Part shown: in pieces, positions 49,801 through 62,370 of the stretch
Position numbering within the stretch: the first letter of the stretch is position 1
How the letters are laid out: each line of letters opens with the position of its first letter
Assembly (NCBI GenBank): GCA_033439265.1
Contig: JAVTVX010000001.1
Span: 15,828,608 to 15,892,607, forward strand
Direction: 5' to 3'
Origin: Dillenia suffruticosa
Taxonomy: Eukaryota > Streptophyta > Magnoliopsida > Dilleniales > Dilleniaceae
DNA: 64,000 nucleotides
The notes under the pieces: model-generated
The model's database searches: none
What the model saw: only the letters and a program-made list of their open reading frames with translations
Told to the model about the DNA's origin: nothing
Program-made: the position numbers and the translations under genes

Positions 49801-52800
49801 CTCCATCAATATAAGCATAAGCAAGGCCTAGTTCAGCTTGCGTCATGACCTATCAAAAGATTGGAGGTTAGTGGTCCTCCAACTCTGCTTATATAGATGG
49901 GTGGTCTTGCCAATGCTGCATTCATCCTAATTTTGTAAATCAACGAGTCAATAAGGTACCTTCGAATAAAATTGAGGATTGTGAACTTTAAGAGCTGCTT
50001 TCAACAGACATCTTGTTCCGGTTCCTTCAAAAGTGAATACAGTACCCCCTTCCTCCAGTAGCCTGGCAGTACAAAACAAATATAGCAAGCATGTGCTAAT
50101 CCCTTCTAGAATTCTACTTTATTTCCCATATATTTAAACTGAACTTAGATGGAGTATTCGGGCATAAAAATACACCCTTCTCCATCAGCATACTCTTTTG
50201 GAGGTGTTGATTTTCAGATAATTTAATTTTTACCTTTTCTACCATTTTCCATCACAAAATGTTACTAATTAATGATTCCATTGTTCATAAAGAGATAATT
50301 TTTTTTCCTTGCTGGATAAGACAGTGCACTAGATTAATCAAACAAGATTAGCATGAGTTCATGATGAAAAAAGAAAATGAGAAGGAAAAGAGCATACGCT
50401 CTCTTAGAATACAGGAACTTACATTAAGCATCCAGTAGAGATATGGCTCCTGAGAAATAGAGAAACGAAATGGCGAGCCCCTCTTTCTAAAGGAGAAATA
50501 ACCATAGGTTTTGGATTGTTCAGAAGAGCACAATTCATTCTCAGAATACCATGTGCTGCAACCACGCCAGCCTGCAAGAGGTGCACACCACCAATTGAAA
50601 CTACTTGTAATTATGACTACTTCAAAGGAAACAAGGACCTAGGCAACAAGACAGGTAACAAGTCAATGTTCTTTATAAAGCTAATTACATTTAAGTTTTA
50701 ATCAGCTTAGTGTTATATCATGTTGAATACACTTGCTACAAAAAACATCATGTTGCAGTGTCCCAGTCTCATGATTTTGTGGTCCAAATAGAAATATTTA
50801 TAAAGCATTGACTGTTTAGAACGAGTCTTGCCTTCAAGCCATCCTCATGAAATCCACAGCCTGTAACATATGGGATCCAAATCATTATTAGCAAAGAACC
50901 CAACTGAGATAAAATAAAAAGTGCAAAGACCCTAATAAGATAACCAGAAAGTGTACGCCCCCCACCCAATCATTGCAAATTGAAAAGAAAAAATACATAA
51001 CATAACTTCAACGAAAATGTATTTGCTACAAAGTTAAATGAGAAAAACTCATTAGTTAGACAACAAAGTAGCCTATGAATAGAAAAAATTACACAGTATG
51101 ATGGATAACTGCAAAAGTCAATGTAAGAAAAATTGTCCCAGTGTTCCAAGGACTGTAAGATGAAGAGGCATTTAAAGCAGTTTATCACCTTGAAAAAATA
51201 TGTAATCTCTTACAAGATAAGCCAGTAAATTTTCCTATCCAAAGGACTCATTTCTTTTCTCAGCTACTAGATCATTTTTCATACATTAAAACACCAAATA
51301 ATATTCAAGATACAATAAATTTAACTCACATTAAAAAACCAAAATAGCAAGTTAATAGGCCTCTGCACTGCACAACTGAGGAGAGGGAGCTGACACTCAA
51401 GGGACACAGACACTACACAACTCATTAAATTGCTCTCTCTTTCTCTCCCTCTCACCACTGGCGCGCGCGCACACACACACACACTAGCACACCCCTGCAC
51501 ATTTCCCTGCAAACACATTAGCTCCAACAGAGGAGTCTTTGTTGTCTCCAGTCCTTCGGCCATGAGAACTGGAACACAGTCTATGTCCATATTTTATGTG
51601 CAAAAGAAATGAATTACATGAATGCTGTGAAATGTAGTTATCATGACATAAGGCAATTCTTGAAGTTGAAATGCGTTACAATATGGAAGAAAGCTCACCC
51701 ATGTATGCTCCACAAAACCATATTCCTCTCTTCCCTTGAATATGATGAAGCTCTGATGATGCTTTAACTGTAGCAACAGTTGGGGCTGAAAGTCCAAAGG
51801 ACCACTTAAGCAAAGTGTGTTCTGGCATATGAGGTGGATTAAGAGTCATGAGGAATGGTAGGCTTGTATCACCAAGGTTCTGCATTTATATGTATTTTGA
51901 CTCAGAAGGAGTTTCTCATTCAATCAGGAGGAGGAAAAACCATTTCCTATACTGTCTCATGGGTGCACCATCATAACAAATGTGTTAAATGACACTTCTT
52001 AAGATATGCGAGTATCTAATGATTATTAAACTTGCAAATAAAACTCTACTACTTTAAACAGTATTCTGTTCAAACCTGAAGCACATTGAGCCAATATGTT
52101 GCACATACTTTGTTCTCCACACAACCAAGAAAATTCCAAGCACCCCAAGCTGATAGGTTCCGAGGCATTAAATTCTTGTCATGATGAAGAAAAACATCAC
52201 TGCAAAAGTAATCCAAAATGAAAGTTTAAATGGTGCACTTAAGAGTTCAAAGCTTCATTTCAATCAGTTAAGCAGCTCATTGAGAGACAGACAGACAGAG
52301 ACCGTGTACACTAAGCACCAAAACTTGAGAAGAATAGCAAGTGGCAGGTCCATTAAGGAACAAGTGTAAAAGTTATGTATCAGTTACAGTTCAAAATGTC
52401 CACTCGATCATATCCTGCAAGGTCTTTTGCGCTAAACCATGACATGTAGTATCAAAAATTGTTCAGTAATATGATTCAAGCTTTTAGAGATTTGTTTGGT
52501 CTTTTTTCTTGCGTCACAATTCACACTAAGACTTCTTCTGTAGGCCATTTCTGGATCAAATATTTTGAGAGAGAGAGAGAGAAAGCAAAGAAAGAAAGAA
52601 AAGATATGTTATACTCCTACAAACGGAAAATGAAGAAAACAAAACTGGCAGTCTAGGTAGAAATTGGTCGAAGTAACACTCTTTAAAGAACCTGCAGAGT
52701 AAGAAAGAAAAAAGAAAACTTGGTTTTTGCCACAATGTATCACATGCACTGCAACTGAAAAGTTAAAAGTGCACAGTGGTCATTGGACTACTAAAATATC

Positions 52801-55800
52801 ACAAGGAGATAGGTCAAGAAAGCACTAAATCTATTGAAGGTAAAGCTAATATCTTCAACTATACAAGCAAAATATGTGAACTAGAAAGACCCACAAGTGA
52901 GGTCATATATAATAACCAAACTCATAAAAGGATTTTCATGCCACCCTTCATTTTAAGCAACTAATTTGAACATTTGAAAATACAAAGTAAGCAGTCTTAA
53001 TCCCAAAAGCTAATCCTAATGTTAATGGAGCCATCACTTAACCTAGAGATGGTTGTTTTGACATGAAATTTCAAGGATAAATGTACAGATTCTAGATGCT
53101 TTCTTAAACTATTTTGAGCAGGGCCAGTCCAACATGTAGACTTGTCCCTATATCTAACATTTGCACAAGAAAAGAAACCATGTGACATGGTAAAAAGTAA
53201 TCTGAAGATATACAAATGCAACTTCCATTATAGTGATGATGAAAGCAGAGCTACAAAGTTAAATAGAAGATGAATACAATACCTATAGAAATACTGGAAA
53301 GCACCAAGTATTCTGATTTCATCATATGTTGCATCTTTACCTAGAATTTTCAAAGCGTTGGGAGCATCGGCCGCAATGATGCATCTATCGTAAATCTCCA
53401 TTGAACCATCTTGAAAAAGTACAGAACAACCTGTTGAACCATTCCAATTCATCCTTGGAACTGAAACAAGCTTGCGGAGGAAGCATTCAAACAATTATTC
53501 AGCCATGTGTAGAGGTGTTTCTGGATGACCAGAAAGCTGGGATTGTATTTACAGACCTTCCAATCCTATGTTTGTTTTAACAAAGTATGAAATAGAAATC
53601 TGGAATATTTGCAAGAACAATCAGGAAGCCAGTCATAAGTCCATCCAAACGGTTGTGGATATTATTTACAAGTCCCTCACTTTCCATCACAACAATGCCA
53701 TAAAGTTGTTCTTATTTTCTTTTATTTTATTTTATTTTATTTTTCCTTATGATAACAGTGGGAACCTCAGTCACTACCCTTATGATAACAGTGGGAACCT
53801 CACCTCCAGTTTCACAATTACAATTAGGACTTGATATATCATCACTTGGATGTTACATTTAAAATGCTAACAGCCCTATTATTATTGCCTCTATGACTGT
53901 CACCATCCAATCACAATTCCTAAATTCCCTCTATCATTCTGTGTTCCAGACAGCCACAATTACTAAAAGATTGGCACCAACATCACAATCACTATGATCT
54001 GGTCACCTGTTTTGGCTACCACCCACAATTCACTGTAATAGCAACCACCACCACTAGTGATATCAAATTGCCATTAATGGCTACTGCTCCCTCCACAATT
54101 ATGATTCCATTGCTTAACGCTAAAAAGAGTGGTCTAGGTATTACTGTTGCAACCCCACCATACTTCTATGAGCACCTATAGATATATATTTTCCCAATCA
54201 TAGTTCACATTGTTTTTCCTTTTAGCACTCATCACTATCAGGAATTCATATGTAGAGATAAGCCTATATGTGAATTTCAGCACTCACCTTCGTCAACTGT
54301 CAAAACAGATTCAACCTCACAGCAAGTTCTAATTCGACAACCTCTGCTCTCTAGCTGTTCTTGAATCTGTTTTTCCCTCATAAACCAATGCAAATAACTT
54401 AACATGTTACCACGAATTTTTTTTCCCCATGCTAATAATCAAATAGGTTAATCATAGAAAACATAAAGAGAGGCATAACAAAAGGCAAAAGTGAGAGGAC
54501 CTGCTTGACATAGCTACACGAACGCCGCCTTAGAGTCATCCACTGTGGGGCACCAAAGAGCTGCACAGCCAACCAAAATCAAATTACACGTTGCCACAAA
54601 ATATGAAAAATGAACTAAAGAAAAAAGATGGGAAACCAAGATACAAGATGGTGCTCCAAGAAAAGAGGACATAATTGTACCTGCAGCAAGTGTTGATTAT
54701 GGAGAAGTGAAAGGACTGAGAAAGCAGAAAAGGCCATCACACCTTCAGAAGGGCATGACCAAATTGAAGCACATAATGGAATCTACATCAAATACAGTGG
54801 AATATCCAATTAATGATCATATAACAGACTAGAAATTAAAACCTGTAGAATGACAAATTATAGATATAAAGTGACAGATCAACTCACAAGAAAAGCCTTA
54901 TGAAATAATTCAGAATATCCCCTTGACTTTATAAATTGACCCAAAGTTTCATACTGATCGATCTGTGGGTTGTTCTCTAGTTCTTCTATATACCTTCAAT
55001 ACAACCAACAGAATCACAAATTCAGATATACACTCCTCATCAACACAACAACACAAGGTAAGTTCAGATAAAAGATTGAACAATAAATTTAATGACCTTA
55101 AAGCAAACCCCCATTGTTCTGGGTCAAAAAACTTTGGTTTAATAACCCTTTTCCTTAATTGGGTTCTCTATAAGATTGACACAAACAAAACCCAAAATCA
55201 AAACAAATTGAGAAGAAATCAAGAAAATCCAGAAGCCAAAAGAAGAAAATTGACTTCAAACGAGACTTTTGCTATCAAGGTTGATTACAAATTGCAAATG
55301 AAGTGGATGAAAATCCAAAAACCCCGAGCCAATAAGAAATAGTCAGGAAAACCCAGAATCGAAAAAGAAGATATTGATTTCACAAGTAAGTGATTAGTTG
55401 CAACATTTCAAATGAAGTAAAGTTGAAGAAAAGAAAAACAGAAATCGAAATTACTTGATAGCATCATTTCTGAACTTGACAACGTCAAAAAGCATAGCCC
55501 AAAAATGGGGATTGAATAGGTTTTTCTTCTGTGCAAACACGCTTGAAAGATGGTTCCTGGAGCCCCATTCGTAGCCACTGCCTCCGTCTAAGCTGACAGA
55601 GAAAGACATGTCTGATGGCTCCATCTCTACTTCCAAACTGTCGAAGAACTCCACTATATTTGGAAATCCAACCTGTTTCGACCATTACCCACATATTCAT
55701 TTTCAGCAACATGGTTTTCCCCACAACGGTTCTCTGTCAGAGATTCAAATTTCTAAACGAAGACAATGAAGGGGAGAAGGAAGATAAAAGCGAATACGGA

Positions 55801-56324
55801 GGGAAAAGTGTTGGGCGGGCTTGGTCGGGTTCTTCTAGGCCGATCTAGGCCCGACCAAAACACAAACTTAGTGGAGGATCTGTTTAAGGTCAATTCAAAT
55901 TAAGGACCGATTCTGGGTAAATTTTTTTTTTTTACTTAAATCGATCAATTGATAACGGATATCAATCGATTAAAAAAATATTATAATAAGTGATACTTGG
56001 CTGACTAAACCTATTAGCAATTTAGAACTTTCAGAGTACTTGATTTGCTCACGAAAGAGTTTATCAACAATCACAAATGAATAACAAACTTCCTATATAT
56101 AATTTTTTTTAAAAAAAAAAGGAAAAAGTGAACAGCTAGAGGAAACATACACGATTGAAAACCATGAAACCAAGGTCCAAATCAATGCCTTCAACATGAA
56201 CAGTCCTAGCATGACCTCCCAAATACTCTTCCTTCTCATACAACGCCACTTGGACTCCTGCCTTTGTTAAAACATCTGCAGCCGAAAGCCCACTTATTCC
56301 TCCTCCCACTACTGCCACTCTCAT
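40839..56324 (-). CDS. CFAS copy B: FAD oxidoreductase-cyclopropane fatty acid synthase fusion (865 aa)
   Basis: Tandem paralogue of copy A. Exons, high to low: 56324-56151, 55672-55455, 54993-54888, 54782-54681, 54560-54501, 54366-54288, 53430-53283, 52199-52076, 51879-51699, 50860-50832, 50571-50423, 50062-49960, 49849-49754, 49666-49611, 49518-49395, 45096-45034, 44911-44852, 44758-44597, 43967-43894, 43510-43417, 42703-42567, 42462-42382, 41263-41158, 40910-40839. Every exon has the same length as in copy A, giving 865 open codons. Intron 10 uses a GC donor (AAG|GCAAGA); the rest are GT-AG. Retained features are the GxGxxG at 7-12, Cys600 in TYSCAVF, the SAM motif and Tyr791. The metal-free CFAS core differs at residues 757-763: FNFPCGYAP replaces FIFPGACVP, and EAVG replaces EHVG. 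Identity in exon 18 is about 81%. It is predicted to be expressible; full activity is uncertain because of the altered motif. Intron 15 holds a LINE. Confidence 0.92.
41496..42143. repeat. Tandem duplication (~359-bp offset) in copy B intron 22
   Basis: The block at 41496-about 41785 recurs at 41855-about 42143. Shared words include atgctcaactt.ctcatgtgtc, acttgttgcagaaaattc and ttaaaggct.tatagtgatga. The second unit shows small indels. The spacing is about 359 bp. Confidence 0.85.
45555..45690. repeat. ATT/ACT trinucleotide microsatellite
   Basis: Imperfect repeats of att, act and atc, next to the LINE in copy B intron 15. They generate long isoleucine-rich open frames on both strands that are not genes. 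Confidence 0.9.
45840..49174 (+). mobile_element. RTE-clade non-LTR retrotransposon (LINE), decayed, in copy B intron 15
   Basis: The 5' end has the ctccgtcacggccggtccc / ggataaaggagtagggttg text typical of plant RTE elements. The apurinic endonuclease lies at about 46123-46760: HIICLQETKW, then VYAPQ, GGDLNGHIG and SQIDFFLIRRSD. The reverse transcriptase lies at about 47430-48400: NQFGFMPNRCTMEAI, IDLEKAYDRIP, and FFANDIMLVDE where YADD is expected, so one catalytic Asp is Asn. The 3' end is gccaaccccaaatgttg followed by a TTG-rich tail ending near 49174. Several stops and frameshifts split the single expected ORF, and a 185-bp tandem duplication starts at 46936. It is antisense to the host gene and inactive. 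No clear target duplication was found. Confidence 0.9.
46936..47305 (+). repeat. 185-bp tandem duplication inside the LINE
   Basis: Units start at 46936 and 47121 (gatgtctactaatattaag) and run through the SWWWNEKIQTAIR coding segment. Because 185 is not a multiple of three, the duplication itself shifts the frame. The two units already differ at several sites, so the duplication is old. Confidence 0.9.
51461..51485. repeat. (GC)n(AC)n compound microsatellite
   Basis: A gcgcgc run joined to an acacac run in copy B intron 9. Alternating purine-pyrimidine of this kind can adopt Z-DNA, but nothing shows that it does here. Confidence 0.85.
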
Positions 56325-56356
56325 TCTTGACACACCGACACAGAGTGAGAGAGGTA

Positions 56357-56510
56357 AAGGATCTGCCAGACTAGTAGCTGAACCCCATATATAAATAGGC
56401 AATCATATAAGATTAGAAGTTTAAAGAAGCACATTATTGAATCCATTTTCACGTGATATGGGGGACACAATTTTTCATGCTTTGGGAGGATGGTTCTGAT
56501 TTTAACTTAT
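56357..56510 (-). promoter_or_regulatory. Promoter of CFAS copy B
   Basis: The TATA element cctatttatatatgggg lies at 56399-56383 on the minus strand, about 60-75 bp above the ATG at 56324. The block matches copy A's promoter over about 150 bp. An upstream in-frame ATG at 56402 falls in the TATA region itself and is not a plausible start. Confidence 0.75.
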
Positions 56511-56512
56511 GG

Positions 56513-59500
56513 TGTCGACCTGACCTGCTAGACCAGGGCGGGGACGAATAAGACACCTGGGAAAAGGAGAAAGCACAACTTCGTATCATACGGTTGTACA
56601 GTGAAATAAAATATTAAATTTTATAAAAATAAAAAAGATTATAATAAAAGAATTATTCTTAAATACTAAATAGGGTCTTTACATACGAGTGGAAATTAAA
56701 AAATAAAAAATCATATGAGTTGCACATTTTCAATCTGAATCTTGACCCAGAGTCCAACTATAACCGTGACACATACAACCTTATCAAAACCCAATAAAAA
56801 GACAAAACCCGCTTTGACAGAGGGTAATACAAGCATTTGTTCCCACCCACACTAAAAAACAACCTTTTAAGAATAAAAATATAATATATCTATAAAATTA
56901 CCTATTTTAACTATAAAAATCATTATCAATTTAATTATTTATTTTGTCTTCCTCTTTATTTAATTTATGATTTTGAATTTCAATGTTTTGTTTCCATTGG
57001 GAACCCCCCCCCCGGGTAATGCTGACAAATCATTTTTTGGATTTTTTTTTTTTTTTGGGGGGCTGGATTAGAGTGCAAGGGTATATAATCTATGATTTAA
57101 CACAAATTAGCTAAATTGAATATCTTGGGAGTGGTGACACAAAGTTATGCTGTAAAAGTTAGGTGCATGGCTCTGCCCAAATTAATGTCACACTCAATTC
57201 ATATTAGCTTAAATTTTTGACATAAAAAAATTATTACGATGACAATAATCTAAATTAAAATAAAAAAAATTGAGTTTTAGTTGTAAAAAATTTATTGTAT
57301 TTTATTTGGTAAAAAATTATTTAGAAATAAACTAAAATAAAATAAAATACAAATAGATTAAGAAGATATGAAATTTAAAATTTAATTTTTAAGAAAAAAA
57401 GATATTGATACGAATCTCTTTATATATATCTATATTCAATTTAACCCGAATCAGATTTATTATTTATTTATACCCAAGCTTAGGGTTCATATTGTGTTAG
57501 CTTGGATCAATTTGAGTTTGTCACAAAATAATTTTTTAATGAATTGTATTTTAAAATTGAGTTATAAAATTTTTTTATATAATCAGTTTAATTAGAATCG
57601 ACAATCAGTTATCAATTTCTTTATTTTTTATATATAATAAAACTTGAATCTAAATCTGTTGCAAGAGGAAGAGAGACCGTGCAACTTGACCTAAATCTTT
57701 TCGGCTTAACCATCCATTTCTCGTATTGGAAACAAATTAAAAAAAAAAAAAAAAGGAGAAAAGTTCTGGTACGTACTCCAGCAGGTTCTTTGTAGAGTTG
57801 GACGCATTCTCTCATTAGTCTCGTGAATGTCTTGGGGGGAGGGGGGCGACATGATTGGCTAGAGCAAAAACCCAAAAAAACACAGAACAAGAATTTCAAT
57901 CAAAATCTTGGAGACTTGCAGAAATATCTCCTTTATAAAAATATTTTAGGCGCAACGTTTTTGGATGGATTTATCTAAAAACGCATCTCCGTCTTGGCAA
58001 GTTTCGTAAACCTTTTACCGTAAGAAATAGGGTTGTGCATGATACGATTTTAGGATTAATACCAATACAATTTTTTAATATAATTAATCATAACTTTTTT
58101 TATTTATTTTGAATGTTAACGGATGGTTACCATTGTTATTATGATCGGTGACTATTGCGGTGAAAAAATCACAATAATCACGATAATCACAATTTGAATA
58201 ACAATTAATAATTATCGTTCTTTAGATAAAAAATATTATAAATTAAAGATAAATTATAAAGTACCGTTATGACACAAGAGAGCCGATCATAATCCAAGTT
58301 TTGGAGGTCTTACATACATCTTGTTCAACTTGGTTCAACCTTTTCAAAGTCCAAGATCAAATTCAATTGAAGGTTCAATCTCAACTCAGAAGAAAGCCCA
58401 AATCACAGGTCAAGAAGTGTTTAAAGTTTGCCTCTAACTGATCATTATGTTAGAATATTTAATTGATTTAGTCAATCATTATAGTTAATTTGATCAATCA
58501 TTATATATTTGGTTAATTTAGTTAATCATTAAAAAAATAATTTAATTGATCATTATATATTTGGTAGATAATTGATCTAATCAACTATTATATATTTAAT
58601 GTATGTTGGATAGAAGTTTTTTTCAGATTTTTTTTTTCTTACAAGGAAAACGGAAATTGATAATTTTGAAATAAGTTAAAAGTTATTTGATATTTTTAAT
58701 TTTAAAAACAGACCAATTTCATAACTTTACAAGTTAAAAGTTAAAATTAAAAAAAAGTGAGGGTAAATAAACTTATGGTATGAACGTATTTGAAATTTTA
58801 TATTCTTCAATTAAAAAATATAAATGGAATAAAAAGAAATATATTCTTAAAAATGTAGCATATAAAAAATAAGGAGAAAAAAAGTATCTTGCAAAACTTT
58901 TTTATTAAAAACTATTTTAAAAATTTTTATTTATAAAAAGAAAAAGTTAAAGGAGAAAAGATTCTGTTTGACAGAGTTTCTCCTAAGAAAAGAATGTGAA
59001 AAAAAATTCTGTCAAATGGGCACTAAGAAAATTAATTTTATTCTGATTTTTTTTTTTAATTTCTAGTAGCTAATATATTTTTCTTTTATTTTTCGGTCAA
59101 ATATTTACATTCTTTTTTCTTTTTAAATAGAAGTATATATATATATATATATATAAGTGTTGTATCATTCTAAAAAATAAAGATAGCTACTCTCTCTTAT
59201 AAGGGCAATCCTAGTTCTTCTTTTGTAAATATTTTCTTTTATTAATTAAAATAAAAATTCTCTTGTCTTCTTTTAATACTTTTGCTCCAAGATATTCAAA
59301 ATTTCAACAAAAAATTTATCCCTAAATACTTATCATAAATCCAAAAAAATATAAATCCAAAAAAATACAAATTCCTAATGTGTGGATTTAAAACATACAT
59401 AAGATTGAAGAAACATAAATATGGTATTCTATTACCGCACCACAGGTAAAAAAAACAAATATTTAACACAATCTCAAACAAAATTAGAAAATAAAAGGCA

Positions 59501-60145
59501 ACACGGTGATTTGTGTATTTGTAATTATAATATTATTATTATATAAATAAAAAATATAATATAATATAATATAATTAAAAATATATACAATATATAATTA
59601 TTTTAATATTATATTATATATATGACTAACGGTTTTAACTGTATTTTGCACTCCCCCAGTAAAAAGCGACAAAGGGAGTGCAAAACCTAATGGCTTTGCG
59701 GACAAGACCATTTCGAAGGGAGGTGGAATGTTGAGTGCTTATCCCATTCAGCACATTTACTTTTAGTTGCTGTTAATATATTTCAAATTATGTTTCTTGT
59801 TGAGACCATGATCTATGGCCATGTTTTCCCATTTTCAGCATTTTCCCAATTTCTTAGGAACATGCACGAGCAGTGCATCCAGTGGTAGTTATTTTCAGTT
59901 TTCCAAAAAAATGTATGAACAAAGGAGATTAATGAAATACAATTCATTAAACTTTCCACCAAAAAAGAGTACATACAATTGATGGTTTTTTTAGTCTTCT
60001 TTGAGAGCTTCTTCACGTCAGGAATCATTCCTCGACAGGGCAGAGGACAAGTGAGGGCTCGCCGGAGACAAGCACATAACAGTATTAGTATCTATAAAGA
60101 TTTTAGAAAGATCCCAGATTGAACATTCAATGGTTTAAGAAGAAG
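56513..60145. other. AT-rich spacer between CFAS copies B and C
   Basis: No recognised gene. It holds (C)10 and (T)n runs near 57005 and 57040, a degenerate ~35-bp repeat (aatcattatatatttggttaat-like) at about 58438-58600, (AT)n at about 59135-59155 and ataatataat repeats at about 59525-59630. A minus-strand open frame at 57621-57899 has no domain and is ascribed to chance. Confidence 0.5.
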
Positions 60146-60150
60146 GTACC

Positions 60151-62361
60151 TGATAATTTCCAAGTGTGTGTCCTGAATCCAGTTGCACAGTAATCAAAAG
60201 AATGCTACGATGTCCGAATAAACTTTTCATCAAATCCAAGTTCAAGAATTTCATTGAGAGAGAGACGATCAATGTCAAAAGTATAACACCTTAAATTAAG
60301 ATATTATAGCAAGCGCCAAGTTCGATATCACCTTACACTTGTTCTCTAATAAGGCATCAGACTTAAAGCCCGATCCTATTGTGTTGGGCTTTGATAAGTT
60401 TTCATCAAGCATAAGTGGAGGTTAGCCCTCTATGGTCGAGAATGTTAATTCTCATATCAGCTAACTCTAACTTGAACTTGTGGTACCTAAACATGTAGAT
60501 GGTAGCCCTAAACATTATTGGCACCATCTTACCTCTTCTTCTCTGAAAAGTTTTTCCTCCAACATCCAAGTGTTTGATAATAGTGTATGCTTGTGTTCTC
60601 CAAATGCTCCGCGCTGTGGTGCAAGTATCATCAGATTTTCATGAAAGAGATTACATAAAACAAACTAAATCCATCTTGGAATTCTGCCTTTACCAGAGTC
60701 TGGATGTAGAAGCCATGGCTGATATAATTCTGCTTAAAATGGCAAGCATCCACCAGGAAAAATGTACTCCTTTATAAAATCCAAGCTGCTTCTATGCTCA
60801 TCATTGTATCTTTCATCTGGTATTGACTGAGACAAAGGTATTCGCTTAAGAAAAAAACAGTGTTCCTAAAAATGGGACTTTGGATCATAGTTTGACAATG
60901 AGGTACCTGTAGAACATGAAGTCCAACTTCTGCCAACAATGTTTCACAATGGCCAAAGAGCTCATTTATGAATTCATGTCCAATCACTTCAAGCATCTCG
61001 CTGTAGTAGATCATCGGTTAGATCAAAATTTTGACCTATATGTTATGAAGTTAGATCAGAGCAAGAGCGTACCAAGATATGATTCCTTCGTATTTGCAAG
61101 GATTAGGCAATTGGTGATAGTCACAGAGAAGAAATTTTATGCTGTCCTGACAAGAGAATGAAATTAGTATCCTTGGTTGGTACTAAGAGAACTGGTGTGC
61201 ATACTTGCAGAGTAAGAGGGAGGTGAATGCACATACCTGCAAGCCAGCCTCCTTCACTCTCTTTTCTGCTTATCTGAGTTGTTACTCTGATAACGTGATG
61301 CCCGTGTACTTGTAACTGGTTTGTTTGACAACCTCAGTGGTTAGAAATCCCCAACCGCAACCAGTCCAAGAATTGCATGCCTTTTCGCAACTCTAGCCTA
61401 TGTTAAGTGTAAAGATGTTTCAAACAAGAATTGAAAATCCAAGTCAAGAAAAAGAACGAAGAATTGATTTTACTTTCTCGATTAGAAGCACAATCTTTCT
61501 CCTTTGTGCAACTTTCAAATCTTCATCTTCATGCTGTCAAATGATTGAGCTGTTAGCCAAACTCATTAGGGGAACAAGAGAGAAGAATATGAAATCCTAA
61601 CCTTAAACACCGCACATGAATACGTCATTGCTTCATCCAAGAATGTTGCAAAGAGATCATTACTCTAACAGCAGAAGAACCAGTCATGCTAATGCTTGCA
61701 GTAACAATCTGGTTTGCCATAGGAAAAAACAGAAAGGCGCAGCTTGGCATATCATATGCCAGATCATAATGGCAAGAGATATTCCTGTGTCAAAGTATTT
61801 TGCCTTGAAACATACTGGAACAAGTATGTTGTAGATGCTATACAAGCTGTGAACATCATAGTTCACCACCCCCCGTGGGCAGAATTTATAATCTTTATTG
61901 AAGTAGAATGATAGTCCAAAATCTGAAAATGAGAATGTACCTTTTACTGCTGAACTTCGAGATTGAGGAATTCAAGTCTCTATTGGCAATACAAATCTGT
62001 CCCACAAATTTAGCATTTAGCAATGAAATCAATCAAATCCTAAGAAGCAAAATCAGATCAAATAGCTAGATGGTTTCACTGGAGATTCTTAACATGAAAA
62101 GATTAAGAAGGCCTTCATTTTTATCGACGAAAGAAAAATCTCCATTGATACAAGCATCTACAAGGCCTAAGTCAGCCTGTGCCTGTAAACAACTGGTTCA
62201 TGTGCTTCTCATTCATGTCACATTTCCAACATGCTACTTATTGTATAAATTCAAAAATACCTTCCAGTAAACTGACTGTGGATTCTAAGAGCTGTTTTGG
62301 TGAGGAATTTCCTTGTGGATCCTTCGAACGTGAACATTGTACCCCCTTCCTCTAGTAATCT
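60151..62361 (-). pseudogene. CFAS copy C: 5'-truncated, degenerate remnant
   Basis: Blocks matching CFAS exons appear in the correct minus-strand order: exon 12 (about 62361-62265, LLEEGGTMFTFEG), 13 (62190-62091), 14 (61996-61941), 16 (61665-61604), 17 (61531-61471), 18 (61397-61237), 19 (61147-61074), 20 (61002-60908), 21 (60826-60690), 22 (60614-60532) and 23 (60256-60151). Exons 1-11, 15 and 24 are not found. Exon 18 has a stop and has lost the SAM motif (GLVAVGDF in place of EIGCGWGS). Exon 21 keeps FPGGCLP but then shifts frame, and exon 23 has a stop and a frameshift. It cannot make an enzyme. Retained splice-like borders indicate a DNA-level duplicate and not a processed copy. Confidence 0.88.
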
Positions 62362-62370
62362 ACGAAATAG

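Noticed and set aside
56325-56402. In-frame upstream extension of copy B starting at 56402
   Set aside because: It would put the start codon inside the TATA element, adds residues absent from copy A and Arabidopsis homologues, and is not conserved.
57621-57899. 92-codon minus-strand open frame
   Set aside because: It includes a poly-F stretch from a poly(A) run and has no family resemblance.
58600-59040. Possible MITE with repeated ctgtttgaca/ctgtcaaatgg words
   Set aside because: The words are direct and inverted fragments in AT-rich DNA with no convincing ends or target duplication.
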